From Nitrososphaerota archaeon (GTDB lineage Archaea > Thermoproteota > Nitrososphaeria > Nitrososphaerales > Nitrosopumilaceae): a stretch of 8,342 nt of DNA. Both the position numbers and the translations under genes were made by a program. Position 1 is the stretch's first letter; the number at the start of each line of letters is the position of its first letter. The stretch spans positions 1-8,342 of the forward strand of contig JAGWGO010000049.1 of the NCBI GenBank assembly GCA_028867395.1, in the 5' to 3' direction. Shown one piece after another: positions 1 to 5,592 of this stretch. Below the pieces are notes generated by a model. It ran no database searches, was not told where the DNA came from, and saw only the letters and a program-made list of their open reading frames with translations.

Positions 1-97
1 ACTTGAAATGATTTGAAAACTTGCAATTTTTTGCAATAATACATTGAATTGATATTGTTCTCAATCAAGACCAAAAGCTAAAGAGAACCAAACAAAA

Positions 98-106
98 TTC
101 TATATA
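98..106 (+). promoter_or_regulatory. TATA box of the 131-721 membrane protein gene
   Basis: The A/T box TTCTATATA is centred about 28 bases before the ATG at 131. Archaeal transcription usually starts about 25 bases after the box centre, so the mRNA should be leaderless or nearly so. No Shine-Dalgarno sequence is visible before the ATG, which fits. Inferred from sequence and spacing only. Confidence 0.5.
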
Positions 107-130
107 GCACAGCAAGAGGTATTTTCCAAC

Positions 131-721
131 ATGTATCTGTCGAACAGATTTTCTATATCTGTTCTATCAAGGATAAGAGAAATTACAGAAATTTCAACTT
201 TTCTTGCTATGTGCGGTTCTACAATAATGTTATTAGGTGGTATCTGGGATTCGGCATCCCACGAACTCCGAATCCCAGATACGTTCTGGACAGTTCAGCA
301 TCTGACCATATATTCAGGAGCCTCCATGGTAGCCTGTTCTGCAATTGCAGCAGGGCTGGTGCTCAATCAACACAAAAATAAAAAAATGAAAAAAGGAATG
401 ATGATGATCTTGTTTGGAGCAATATTACAACTGGGTGGAGGGTATGCAGATTATAACTTTCATGAAATTTATGGAATAGATGGGCTTGTTACTCCATCTC
501 ATCTCTCTATAGAGACTGGTCTGTTGCTTAGCTCAACTGGAAGTTTCATTATGTTGTCCAAGTCCCAAAACCAAGTTCTGTTGAAAATGGCTCCAGTTTC
601 AATTGTATCCGTACTTTTGTCTTTGTCTTGGATAGGGTTCAATCTGGTCTTGCTGGGTGGAGCCGTTGTTCTATGTGTGCCAGTTTTTCAACTATTTTAT
701 TCAGGATGCGCACTAATGTAG
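131..721 (+). CDS. Multi-pass membrane protein with duplicated Asp/His motif
   Basis: A 196-aa integral membrane protein of unknown function. Hydrophobic segments lie at roughly residues 22-38, 56-79, 90-105, 122-142 and 153-190. The notable feature is an internal duplication: residues 36-66 and 103-133 align without gaps at an offset of 67. Conserved pairs are G36/G103, G37/G104, D40/D107, H44/H111, E45/E112, D50/D117, T54/T121, H57/H124, L58/L125, I60/I127 and G63/G130. The paired Asp and His residues near membrane boundaries suggest metal or haem binding, or a proton path; this is inference. A basic loop (residues 80-88) separates the repeats. The ATG at 131 is chosen because a TATA box sits about 28 bases upstream. 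The 3' end overlaps the convergent gene by 25 bases. It looks like a chromosomal gene rather than part of the neighbouring element. I do not recognise a named family with certainty. Confidence 0.8.
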   Translation: MYLSNRFSISVLSRIREITEISTFLAMCGSTIMLLGGIWDSASHELRIPDTFWTVQHLTIYSGASMVACSAIAAGLVLNQHKNKKMKKGMMMILFGAILQLGGGYADYNFHEIYGIDGLVTPSHLSIETGLLLSSTGSFIMLSKSQNQVLLKMAPVSIVSVLLSLSWIGFNLVLLGGAVVLCVPVFQLFYSGCALM

Positions 722-1170
722 TTCTTCAACCTGAAGTATCCAGCTAGCATCAATAGGCACGCTCCAACTAAAATTATTGAAGAAGAAACCCCAAATCCTT
801 GGGATTTGGTATCTCCAAACTCCACACTTAATTGAACGGGATTTGAAGAAAGATTTGTCAATTCTAGAGTGTATTGTCCTGTATGATCAAATGTAAAGTA
901 GTTGACGGTTTCCTTATTGGTTATGGTCTTCATACCAACATAAGTCCCATGCTCATCTAGTACCTTTACAAGAATAGAATTGCTGTATTGGTTTGAAGAT
1001 ATTTCATAAAAGCCTATTCCTCTTCCATGCAGTGCTAAAGACATGCTGACAGAATTCATCTTGTCAATATGGAAATTGTTTGAAGTTTTTATGGATGAAT
1101 CAAAAACTATACCTGTCCAGATACCTCCAATTGCAATAACTATTAGGCCTATTCTAAACGGAGTTAGCAT
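697..1170 (-). CDS. Small membrane-anchored protein with extracytoplasmic beta-rich domain
   Basis: About 157 aa. From the ATG at 1170 there is a hydrophobic helix at residues 5-22 (signal anchor), then a domain of alternating beta pattern at about 40-122, and a second hydrophobic helix at about 128-146 followed by a short polar tail. The stretch around residues 92-120 (FTFDHTGQYTLELTNLSS and following) reads like a beta-sandwich of the GOLD/emp24 type, common in small thaumarchaeal surface proteins; this fold call is inference. A GTG at 1179 is an alternative start adding three residues; A/T-rich boxes exist at suitable distances for either. The gene lies just after the 3' end of the tRNA gene on the same strand (37-46 bases), so it may be read through from the tRNA promoter or use its own. 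Its end overlaps the convergent membrane protein gene by 25 bases. Confidence 0.75.
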   Translation of the reverse strand: MLTPFRIGLIVIAIGGIWTGIVFDSSIKTSNNFHIDKMNSVSMSLALHGRGIGFYEISSNQYSNSILVKVLDEHGTYVGMKTITNKETVNYFTFDHTGQYTLELTNLSSNPVQLSVEFGDTKSQGFGVSSSIILVGACLLMLAGYFRLKNYISAHPE

Positions 1171-1216
1171 CTTGTACACAGCTGCTCTTGGTATTTACCG
1201 TATCTATCTATTTCGA

Positions 1217-1291
1217 AGGGCCCGGAGGGATTCGAACCCTCGACCTGGTGGTCCGAAGCCACCCGCACTATCCTGGCTATGCAACGGGTCC
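1217..1291 (-). tRNA. tRNA-Arg (anticodon UCG)
   Basis: The complementary strand folds into a complete cloverleaf of 75 bases. The acceptor stem is 1291-1285 with 1224-1218. The D arm has stem GCAT/GTGC and a loop containing GG. The anticodon stem is GGTGG/CCACC with loop CTTCGGA, giving anticodon TCG (1256-1254), which reads CGA. The T arm is GAGGG/CCCTC with TTCGAAT. A20, an arginine identity base in many organisms, is present. No CCA is encoded, as is common in archaea. Oddities: acceptor pair 3-70 is A-C rather than a Watson-Crick pair, and the discriminator base is T. The integrase gene begins within 75 bases of the 5' end, which suggests that this tRNA is the integration target. Confidence 0.95.
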
Positions 1292-1314
1292 AATCAAGTA
1301 AGAATTTAACGGGG

Positions 1315-1322
1315 CTATAATG
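1315..1322. promoter_or_regulatory. Possible shared TATA element between tRNA-Arg and integrase
   Basis: CTATAATG on + (CATTATAG on -) is centred about 27 bases before the tRNA 5' end on the - strand and about 48 bases before the integrase ATG on the + strand. The position suits the tRNA promoter well and could also serve the integrase with a leader of about 20 bases. A second A/T stretch (TTAAAT, 1304-1309) is nearby, so the assignment is uncertain. Confidence 0.35.
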
Positions 1323-1365
1323 CTTGGGCTACGAGATTTTAATTCAGGTGGGTCGTACTAGAACC

Positions 1366-2430
1366 ATGGACAAGAGCCTACTCGTCTATGACAAGTATGT
1401 AAAGTCGGAGGTAACAAGGGCTCAGTACAAATATTTTTTCAAAAAGTTTCTTCAATGGGCTGAAATTAAGAACGGCAGTGCGCTCTTACATCTAAAAGAT
1501 ACACAACTTCAGGCGATGATCGAAGATTATGTTATGCATCTCCGTAAGAGACTCAGTCCAAACTCTATAACTCCGATCATAGCTGGCTTGAAACTATATT
1601 TTGCAATGAATGACAGGACGCTCAACTGGGAGCGAATCCAGAAAATGGTCCCTGAAAAGGTAAAGAGGACAGGGTACAGCGCCTATCAGACAGAAGACAT
1701 TCAAAAGATGCTGGAATCATGTGGCAAGTCAAAGCGGAACAAGGCTTTGATACACTTTCTTACCTCTACTGGATGCAGAGTTGGAGCCATTCCTGATGTA
1801 AAACTAAAACACTTCAGTCAGGAAGAAGATTGCAAGTCGATATTATTCTATGAAGGGTCGGCTCAAGAGTACTATGGATTTCTGACGCCTGAGGCAAGTA
1901 ATGCGCTTGATTCCTATCTGGAAGAGAGACGAAAGGACAATGAGTACTTGGATGAACAGTCTCCACTCTTTAGAGAAGATTACCAAGTAGGTGTTCAGAA
2001 AGCAAATCCAATGACGTTGAGGGCTATACATCTTGTATTACACAGAATTGTCAAAACCGTAGACAGAAAAAAAGAAGGTCGTAGGCACAACATAATGACA
2101 ATACACGGGTTTAGAAAGAGATTTGCAACAATAGTCAAACTTGACAACAAAATAAGTTGGGCAGTGGGTGAGAGGCTATTAGGACACCAATCGTATCTGG
2201 ATCCTTCTTATTTCAGACCAACAAAGGATAATCTACTCAAAGAGTTCAAGAAAGTGATCCCTGATCTTACGATAGATGAATCTGAACGCCTTATGCTTCA
2301 AAATAAAGTAAAAGATGAGATAATCAAGAGGATAGAATCGGAAAAAGATCAGCGAATAGCTCATCTAGAAGACAAAATGAATAAACTCGATAAAATTCTT
2401 AAACATCTTAATCTCGACAAAATAAACTAG
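1366..2430 (+). CDS. Tyrosine recombinase/integrase (archaeal type)
   Basis: A 354-aa site-specific recombinase that would integrate and excise the element. The N-terminal SAM-like DNA-binding domain is at about residues 1-105. The catalytic domain shows Arg at R138 (TGCRVGAIP), the H-x-x-R box at H247-R250 (HGFRKRF), the second His at H274 (LLGHQ) and a probable nucleophile Y282 (DPSYF). The C-terminus (about 310-354) is a charged helix with coiled-coil character. In the beta-hairpin after box I (LFYEGSAQEYYGFLTPE) I do not see an obvious catalytic lysine. The start was set at ATG 1366; a TTG at 1324 would add 14 residues but lies only two bases after the putative TATA box. The gene runs away from the 5' end of tRNA-Arg, as in integrative elements of Thaumarchaeota that use tRNA genes. 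Confidence 0.9.
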   Translation: MDKSLLVYDKYVKSEVTRAQYKYFFKKFLQWAEIKNGSALLHLKDTQLQAMIEDYVMHLRKRLSPNSITPIIAGLKLYFAMNDRTLNWERIQKMVPEKVKRTGYSAYQTEDIQKMLESCGKSKRNKALIHFLTSTGCRVGAIPDVKLKHFSQEEDCKSILFYEGSAQEYYGFLTPEASNALDSYLEERRKDNEYLDEQSPLFREDYQVGVQKANPMTLRAIHLVLHRIVKTVDRKKEGRRHNIMTIHGFRKRFATIVKLDNKISWAVGERLLGHQSYLDPSYFRPTKDNLLKEFKKVIPDLTIDESERLMLQNKVKDEIIKRIESEKDQRIAHLEDKMNKLDKILKHLNLDKIN

Positions 2431-2444
2431 CATACAATAACCCC

Positions 2445-2450
2445 TTTAAA
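2445..2450 (+). promoter_or_regulatory. TATA box of the five-gene operon
   Basis: TTTAAA lies 31-36 bases before the ATG at 2481. The transcript would start near 2473, leaving a very short leader and placing the palindrome at 2466-2475 on the transcription start. Position-based inference. Confidence 0.45.
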
Positions 2451-2465
2451 CACCTTGTTCACAGG

Positions 2466-2475
2466 CTCGCGCGAG
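2466..2475. promoter_or_regulatory. Palindrome CTCGCGCGAG, candidate operator
   Basis: A perfect 10-base palindrome, unusually GC-rich for this region, lies between the TATA box (2445-2450) and the first gene (2481), over the expected transcription start. The first gene encodes a ribbon-helix-helix protein; members of that fold typically bind such short palindromes as dimers and repress their own operon. Binding is inferred. Confidence 0.45.
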
Positions 2476-2480
2476 ATCTA

Positions 2481-2618
2481 ATGGATGACATTGATGTAAT
2501 TACAACTATTAGTCTTCGACGCAAAACTAAGGACCGCATAGCAGAACTTGGCAAGAAGGGTCAGTCCTTTGACGAGATACTTCTCATGTTGATCAAAAAA
2601 AGGAGTACGTCAAGTTGA
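2481..2618 (+). CDS. Ribbon-helix-helix DNA-binding protein (antitoxin/CopG-like)
   Basis: A 45-aa protein. Its layout is a beta strand with alternating residues (ITTISLRRKT, about 7-16), a first helix (about 15-26) and a second helix after GQSFDE (29-40). This matches the short RHH proteins (VapB-like antitoxin/CopG type) that are common in archaea, in which two strands from a dimer enter the major groove. It is first in the operon, 30 bases after a TATA box and 5 bases after a 10-base palindrome, so it probably represses its own operon and controls copy number or replication of the element. The stop overlaps the next start (TTGA). The next protein is not a recognisable toxin, so I favour regulator over antitoxin. 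Confidence 0.75.
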   Translation: MDDIDVITTISLRRKTKDRIAELGKKGQSFDEILLMLIKKRSTSS

Positions 2619-2749
2619 CTACCAACAACACTTGCAATATGGCTTCAGGCGAAGAGACTTGTCCATCTTGCAATGCTCCTTTCTCTACACACAGCAATCG
2701 CGATCTGTTGTTTTGTGTGCTGGCTTTGTTAGAGAGTGATAAAGTTTGA
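2615..2749 (+). CDS. 44-aa Cys-rich protein, probable minimal zinc finger
   Basis: A short reading frame filling the gap between the RHH gene and the 73-aa gene. The TTG start at 2615 overlaps the upstream TGA (TTGA), and AGGAG at 2601-2605 provides a Shine-Dalgarno sequence 9 bases before it. The frame's TGA overlaps the next TTG in the same way. Possible ligands are C7, C16 and C19 (ETCPSCNAPF), H26 and C34; the CPxC knuckle resembles half of a zinc ribbon. The C-terminal part (DLLFCVLALLE) is an amphipathic helix that could make a protein contact. An internal ATG at 2639 would give a 36-aa form. The ribosome-binding site and exact coupling make it a credible gene. Function unknown. Confidence 0.55.
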   Translation: MTTNNTCNMASGEETCPSCNAPFSTHSNRDLLFCVLALLESDKV

Positions 2750-2967
2750 ATCCAAATTTTACCTTTCAGGATCAGACACGAAAAGCAGAGGAGACACAAC
2801 ACAAGTATAGATGCGATATCTGCGGAGTGGAAATCTACTCTGATCAGGTAACGATTATTGGAGCTTCAGTTCCATTTGATTACCTCATTGGTGACACAAT
2901 GAAGTTATGCCCCTTGCATCTTGAGAGTCTCCACCAGTGGGTCCAAAGAAACAGGAGCCAGAAATGA
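2746..2967 (+). CDS. 73-aa zinc-ribbon-like protein
   Basis: A small protein with an apparent four-ligand zinc site: C23-x2-C26 (CDICG) and C55-x2-H58 (LCPLH), separated by a 28-residue insert of beta character. The N-terminal 20 residues are polar and probably flexible, and the C-terminus is a basic helix (HQWVQRNRSQK). The TTG start at 2746 overlaps the upstream TGA, and the TGA at 2965-2967 overlaps the next ATG (ATGA), so it is translationally coupled on both sides. Such proteins bind nucleic acid or act as adaptors; the position next to the ATPase suggests a replication or regulation helper. No named family recognised. Confidence 0.7.
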   Translation: MNPNFTFQDQTRKAEETQHKYRCDICGVEIYSDQVTIIGASVPFDYLIGDTMKLCPLHLESLHQWVQRNRSQK

Positions 2968-4553
2968 AATTTCAATGTACTTTTTGTGACAAATCTTCAA
3001 AATCAGAATACGATCCGAAGTTCACTGATTGCTATGCAAAGAAACATCAGATCGTTCGCATGTTGGAACAAAAGGAGATCAGAGATGCAACCAAAGATGC
3101 AGAAAAGGCAAGAGCAAAGGTTTCAAGATCAAAGGTCAAAGGACACATCGGAGACCTTTACGTTGAATCTATACTAATTGAGAGCAAGCCATACTTTCTA
3201 TGCGTAGCAAAAGAAAACAATACTCTCTCCACTATGGCATCAATTGAAACAGAAGACACTATATACAAACCACTAAGCGCAGAGCAATGTGGGTATTTTC
3301 CTTATACCTTTGCTAGCTCTGAACTTGTACACCTTAATGACTCTATATCGAAGGCAGAGATACTAGATGATATAAAAAATGTAATAGACAGATACGTGAG
3401 TGCGCGTGATCTAGACAAGCATCTGATCCAAGGTGACATCCTTCTGACCTATTGCCAAGAATGGATTAGTACCGTTCACTATCCATACTTCGTTGGAGAA
3501 ACCGAATCTGGTAAGAGTACAGTCTTGCACCTAGCAAAATGGTTGTGCTACCGATGCCACTATGGTGAAGACATACCTACTGCTGACATTTACAATTTCC
3601 TTGGAACTGACGAAGAGGGAACAGGCACCATTGGCGAAGATGAAGCACAAGAAATTTGGAGAAACAAAGACAAGATCAGAATGTACAAGAATTCCTATGC
3701 AAAGGGTTCCATGAAGGCTAGAATAATCGGTGTAGATAGTTTGGGAAAACACCAGGTCTACTACCGAACGTTCTGCCCCAAGTGGTTTGCAGGTGAAAGG
3801 GTGCCATATGACAAGGGGTTTGTGGAAAGGATAGCCATCATACCCATGACCGAGGGTCAACCAGTCAGTAACATAAAACGAGTCTCAAAGGACGAAGGAG
3901 AACAGCTAAACCAAATTCGAAACCGTCTACTAGTGTGGAAGCTCCAAAACATAAGCAAAGGTCTAACCACAACAGATAGTGGACTGAAGCAAAGGGATAA
4001 GGAGCTGTGGTCAGACTTTGTAGCATCAGCAGTTGGAACAAAATATCATGAAAAGTTCCTCAATGTAGCAAACTACTATCTTGAACAGAGGCATGCTGTC
4101 ATTCGAGGTAGCCTAGAAGCAAGACTGATGAAACTGCTGTTGGACAAGCTAGATCCTAACCTTGAATTGAAATTCGAGGAATATTGGAATTATCTAACAC
4201 AGGACAACCCAGAATTTCCAGGTAAACTCGATACAAGATCAGAGAAGTCGTTTTACTCCGATGATTATCCGGAGACCATAACATATCATCTTCTCTCAAA
4301 GATACTAAGTGAAAAGTTCCAAGCAGTAAGACGTGAAGCCGTCGTACGAGATGATGCAGGTGCAAAGCACAAGATAACCTCGTACGTGTTTAAGAAGGAA
4401 GTGTTGGAGAAACTGATACCAAAATACGGCATAGAATTACCAATTGGATCTCCTTTGCATGTTGGTCAACTAGGTGTACATGGTGGACAAGAGGATGATA
4501 AAGCCACCCAAGTCGACCAAGTCAACCAAGTTAAAGGGGATGGGGCAAGTTGA
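2964..4553 (+). CDS. P-loop ATPase, probable replication helicase/initiator of the element
   Basis: A 529-aa protein. The N-terminus has a Cys/His cluster (C5, C8, C23, H28). The ATPase core shows Walker A G178-ETESGKS-T186, Walker B ending in D226-E227 (TIGEDEA), then NSYAKG at 243-248 with R253, and a sensor-like segment CPKWFAGERVP (271-281) followed by FVERIAIIPM with R289. This order (GxxGxGK[ST], hhhDE, N-x-G/Y-x-KG, PK-h-h-A, ER-I-I) is that of the ATPases found with plasmid and phage primases (DUF3631/D5-like helicases). The C-terminal region (about 430-500) looks like a winged helix. The tail carries a QV[DNK] tripeptide three times. ATG 2964 is preferred over GTG 2937 because AGGAG lies 6 bases before it and it forms ATGA with the upstream stop. 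No primase domain is evident. It probably drives replication of the mobile element. Confidence 0.7.
   Translation: MKFQCTFCDKSSKSEYDPKFTDCYAKKHQIVRMLEQKEIRDATKDAEKARAKVSRSKVKGHIGDLYVESILIESKPYFLCVAKENNTLSTMASIETEDTIYKPLSAEQCGYFPYTFASSELVHLNDSISKAEILDDIKNVIDRYVSARDLDKHLIQGDILLTYCQEWISTVHYPYFVGETESGKSTVLHLAKWLCYRCHYGEDIPTADIYNFLGTDEEGTGTIGEDEAQEIWRNKDKIRMYKNSYAKGSMKARIIGVDSLGKHQVYYRTFCPKWFAGERVPYDKGFVERIAIIPMTEGQPVSNIKRVSKDEGEQLNQIRNRLLVWKLQNISKGLTTTDSGLKQRDKELWSDFVASAVGTKYHEKFLNVANYYLEQRHAVIRGSLEARLMKLLLDKLDPNLELKFEEYWNYLTQDNPEFPGKLDTRSEKSFYSDDYPETITYHLLSKILSEKFQAVRREAVVRDDAGAKHKITSYVFKKEVLEKLIPKYGIELPIGSPLHVGQLGVHGGQEDDKATQVDQVNQVKGDGAS
4508..4534 (+). repeat. Three tandem 9-base repeats
   Basis: CCAAGTCGA, CCAAGTCAA and CCAAGTTAA follow one another with no gap in the 3' end of the ATPase gene, encoding QVD-QVN-QVK in a flexible tail. 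It may be simple slippage expansion; an iteron-like role at a replication gene is possible but only three copies exist. Confidence 0.6.
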
Positions 4554-5074
4554 AAGTAATACAGAACTGTCTCAACTGTGGTAAAAGGAATATTGGTTCT
4601 AGTAAAACCAGTTGTACTAGGTGCACATCCACAGACTTGGAACGACTAGAATTGAAGGATATGAAACATGGCATATACCTACGCGTAAACGCGGCTTGGG
4701 AGAATTTGGTGTGTGAATGCGGTAATACTAGTTTTGAATTGAAGATGCATGTATACGTCAAAGATCCTCATACTATGACTTGCGACAAATGTAACAAACA
4801 ATATGCTGCTGACTTCCGACCACTGCTAAAGAACATTTGTTATGATGACCCAAGTATTCGTTCATACCACGAACTTACTTACAGAATGGGCCTAACTGAT
4901 AAGGATGCAAGGGAAGTCCTAGAAATGCAAGCAAAGCAAATCTGGTATTATGATCATAAAAATTCCGATGGGCTATGTGACAAAATAGTACAAGCCTTCA
5001 GAACATTGCAATGTCTGGGCACCAGCTGCTTTGAACACACGTCCCGCCGGAAAGTAAAACAGGCAAATCCATAG
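4550..5074 (+). CDS. 174-aa protein with two zinc ribbons
   Basis: Last gene of the operon. Two zinc sites can be read: C7-x2-C10 with C22-x2-C25 (CLNCG / CTRC), and C55-x-C57 with C78-x2-C81 (CECG / CDKC). The remaining part (about 95-150) is helical and includes SYHELTYRMGLTDKDA, possibly a helix-turn-helix. Such double ribbons usually bind nucleic acid. The TTG start at 4550 overlaps the ATPase stop (TTGA), with a purine-rich GGGGATGGGG (4536-4545) as a likely ribosome-binding site. Coupling to the ATPase suggests a joint role in replication or transcription of the element. A hairpin-T terminator starts 29 bases after the stop. No named family recognised. Confidence 0.75.
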   Translation: MKVIQNCLNCGKRNIGSSKTSCTRCTSTDLERLELKDMKHGIYLRVNAAWENLVCECGNTSFELKMHVYVKDPHTMTCDKCNKQYAADFRPLLKNICYDDPSIRSYHELTYRMGLTDKDAREVLEMQAKQIWYYDHKNSDGLCDKIVQAFRTLQCLGTSCFEHTSRRKVKQANP

Positions 5075-5102
5075 ACGAGGTAAAAAACTCTAAACATTGG
5101 GG

Positions 5103-5125
5103 GGGACCCAGGAGGGTTCCTTTTT
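5103..5125 (+). terminator. Hairpin plus T-run at the end of the operon
   Basis: GGGACCC (5103-5109) pairs with GGGTTCC (5114-5120), seven pairs including one G-T, around the loop AGGA, and is followed directly by TTTTT (5121-5125). It starts 29 bases after the stop of the 174-aa gene. Archaea mainly need the T-run, so the hairpin is a notable extra. Confidence 0.65.
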
Positions 5126-5141
5126 GAATTTTATAATTTAA

Positions 5142-5149
5142 TTTAAAAA
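5142..5149 (+). promoter_or_regulatory. Possible TATA box of the 105-aa gene
   Basis: TTTAAAAA lies in a very A/T-rich tract (5121-5155) right after the operon terminator, about 50 bases before the ATG at 5195. It would give a leader of about 24 bases. Weak, because the whole tract is A/T-rich. Confidence 0.3.
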
Positions 5150-5194
5150 CAATAAGCTTAGGTAAGGCTACACCATATTCTGAATTACAATAAC

Positions 5195-5512
5195 ATGGTA
5201 TACAGGAAAACCCACAATAATTGTGAAAACGGCTGTCATGAATACACGGCATACATCAGGATCAAGAATAACTGGCACAAGGTCGGCAAGTACAACACAA
5301 TATGCGGCGAGTTTTCAAGCTTGATAAGATCCGAAGAGGAAGGCAGACGACTAGCTTCAACTGCGTCAAGCTTGCTCCAGTCAGAAAAGATAAAACAAAA
5401 ACAGAGAAAACCAAGAAATAGTCTACGTAACAGGATCTTGAAGATGTATTTCCCAGACCATCCACAATTTCAAGATGTATACACTTTGACTGATATCAAA
5501 AATGAAAGTTAG
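5195..5512 (+). CDS. 105-aa hypothetical protein with N-terminal Cys cluster
   Basis: The N-terminal half (about residues 8-40) reads as three short beta strands with C10, C14 and C37 and the core YTAYIRIKNNWHKVG, similar in style to small archaeal zinc-ribbon proteins in which a K/R-W-x-K-x-G strand precedes a Cys pair; here the expected fourth ligand is not obvious (H15 or H28 could serve). The C-terminal half is strongly basic and helical (about 45-85, KIKQKQRKPRNSLRNRI), which suggests nucleic-acid binding. It is separated from the upstream operon by a terminator and an A/T-rich tract, so it is its own transcription unit, and it is followed by a T6 run. Function unknown; likely part of the mobile element. 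Confidence 0.6.
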   Translation: MVYRKTHNNCENGCHEYTAYIRIKNNWHKVGKYNTICGEFSSLIRSEEEGRRLASTASSLLQSEKIKQKQRKPRNSLRNRILKMYFPDHPQFQDVYTLTDIKNES

Positions 5513-5517
5513 TGGTA

Positions 5518-5559
5518 TTTTTTGTACTTGAAAAGGGTGCGCCAAAAGAGACACCCTTT
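5518..5559 (+). terminator. T-run and 8-bp hairpin after the 105-aa gene
   Basis: Six T (5518-5523) begin five bases after the stop at 5512, enough for archaeal termination. They are followed by a perfect inverted repeat, AAAGGGTG (5532-5539) with CACCCTTT (5552-5559), with a 12-base loop. Confidence 0.45.
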
Positions 5560-5592
5560 CTAATCGCTTATCTACACAAAGACTATTGAAGG

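Noticed and set aside
1..130. TTGCAAT twice, 10 bases apart (21-27 and 31-37)
   Set aside because: One helical turn spacing is suggestive, but the motif is short and A/T-rich and lies about 65 bases before the TATA box; not supported as an operator.
1043..1309. 88-aa frame on + across the tRNA gene
   Set aside because: It runs antisense to the 160-aa class membrane protein gene and through the whole tRNA-Arg, so it cannot be a normal coding gene.
1324..1365. TTG start extending the integrase by 14 residues
   Set aside because: It lies two bases after the likely TATA box and has a weaker start codon; ATG 1366 fits the integrase N-terminus.
2937..2963. GTG start extending the ATPase by 9 residues
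   Set aside because: ATG 2964 has AGGAG at 6 bases and forms the ATGA overlap that matches the other junctions.
3531..3860. 109-aa frame on -
   Set aside because: Wholly antisense to the ATPase core motifs; no promoter and composition typical of a shadow frame.
4998..5252. 84-aa frame on -
   Set aside because: It crosses the operon terminator hairpin and overlaps two real genes antisense.
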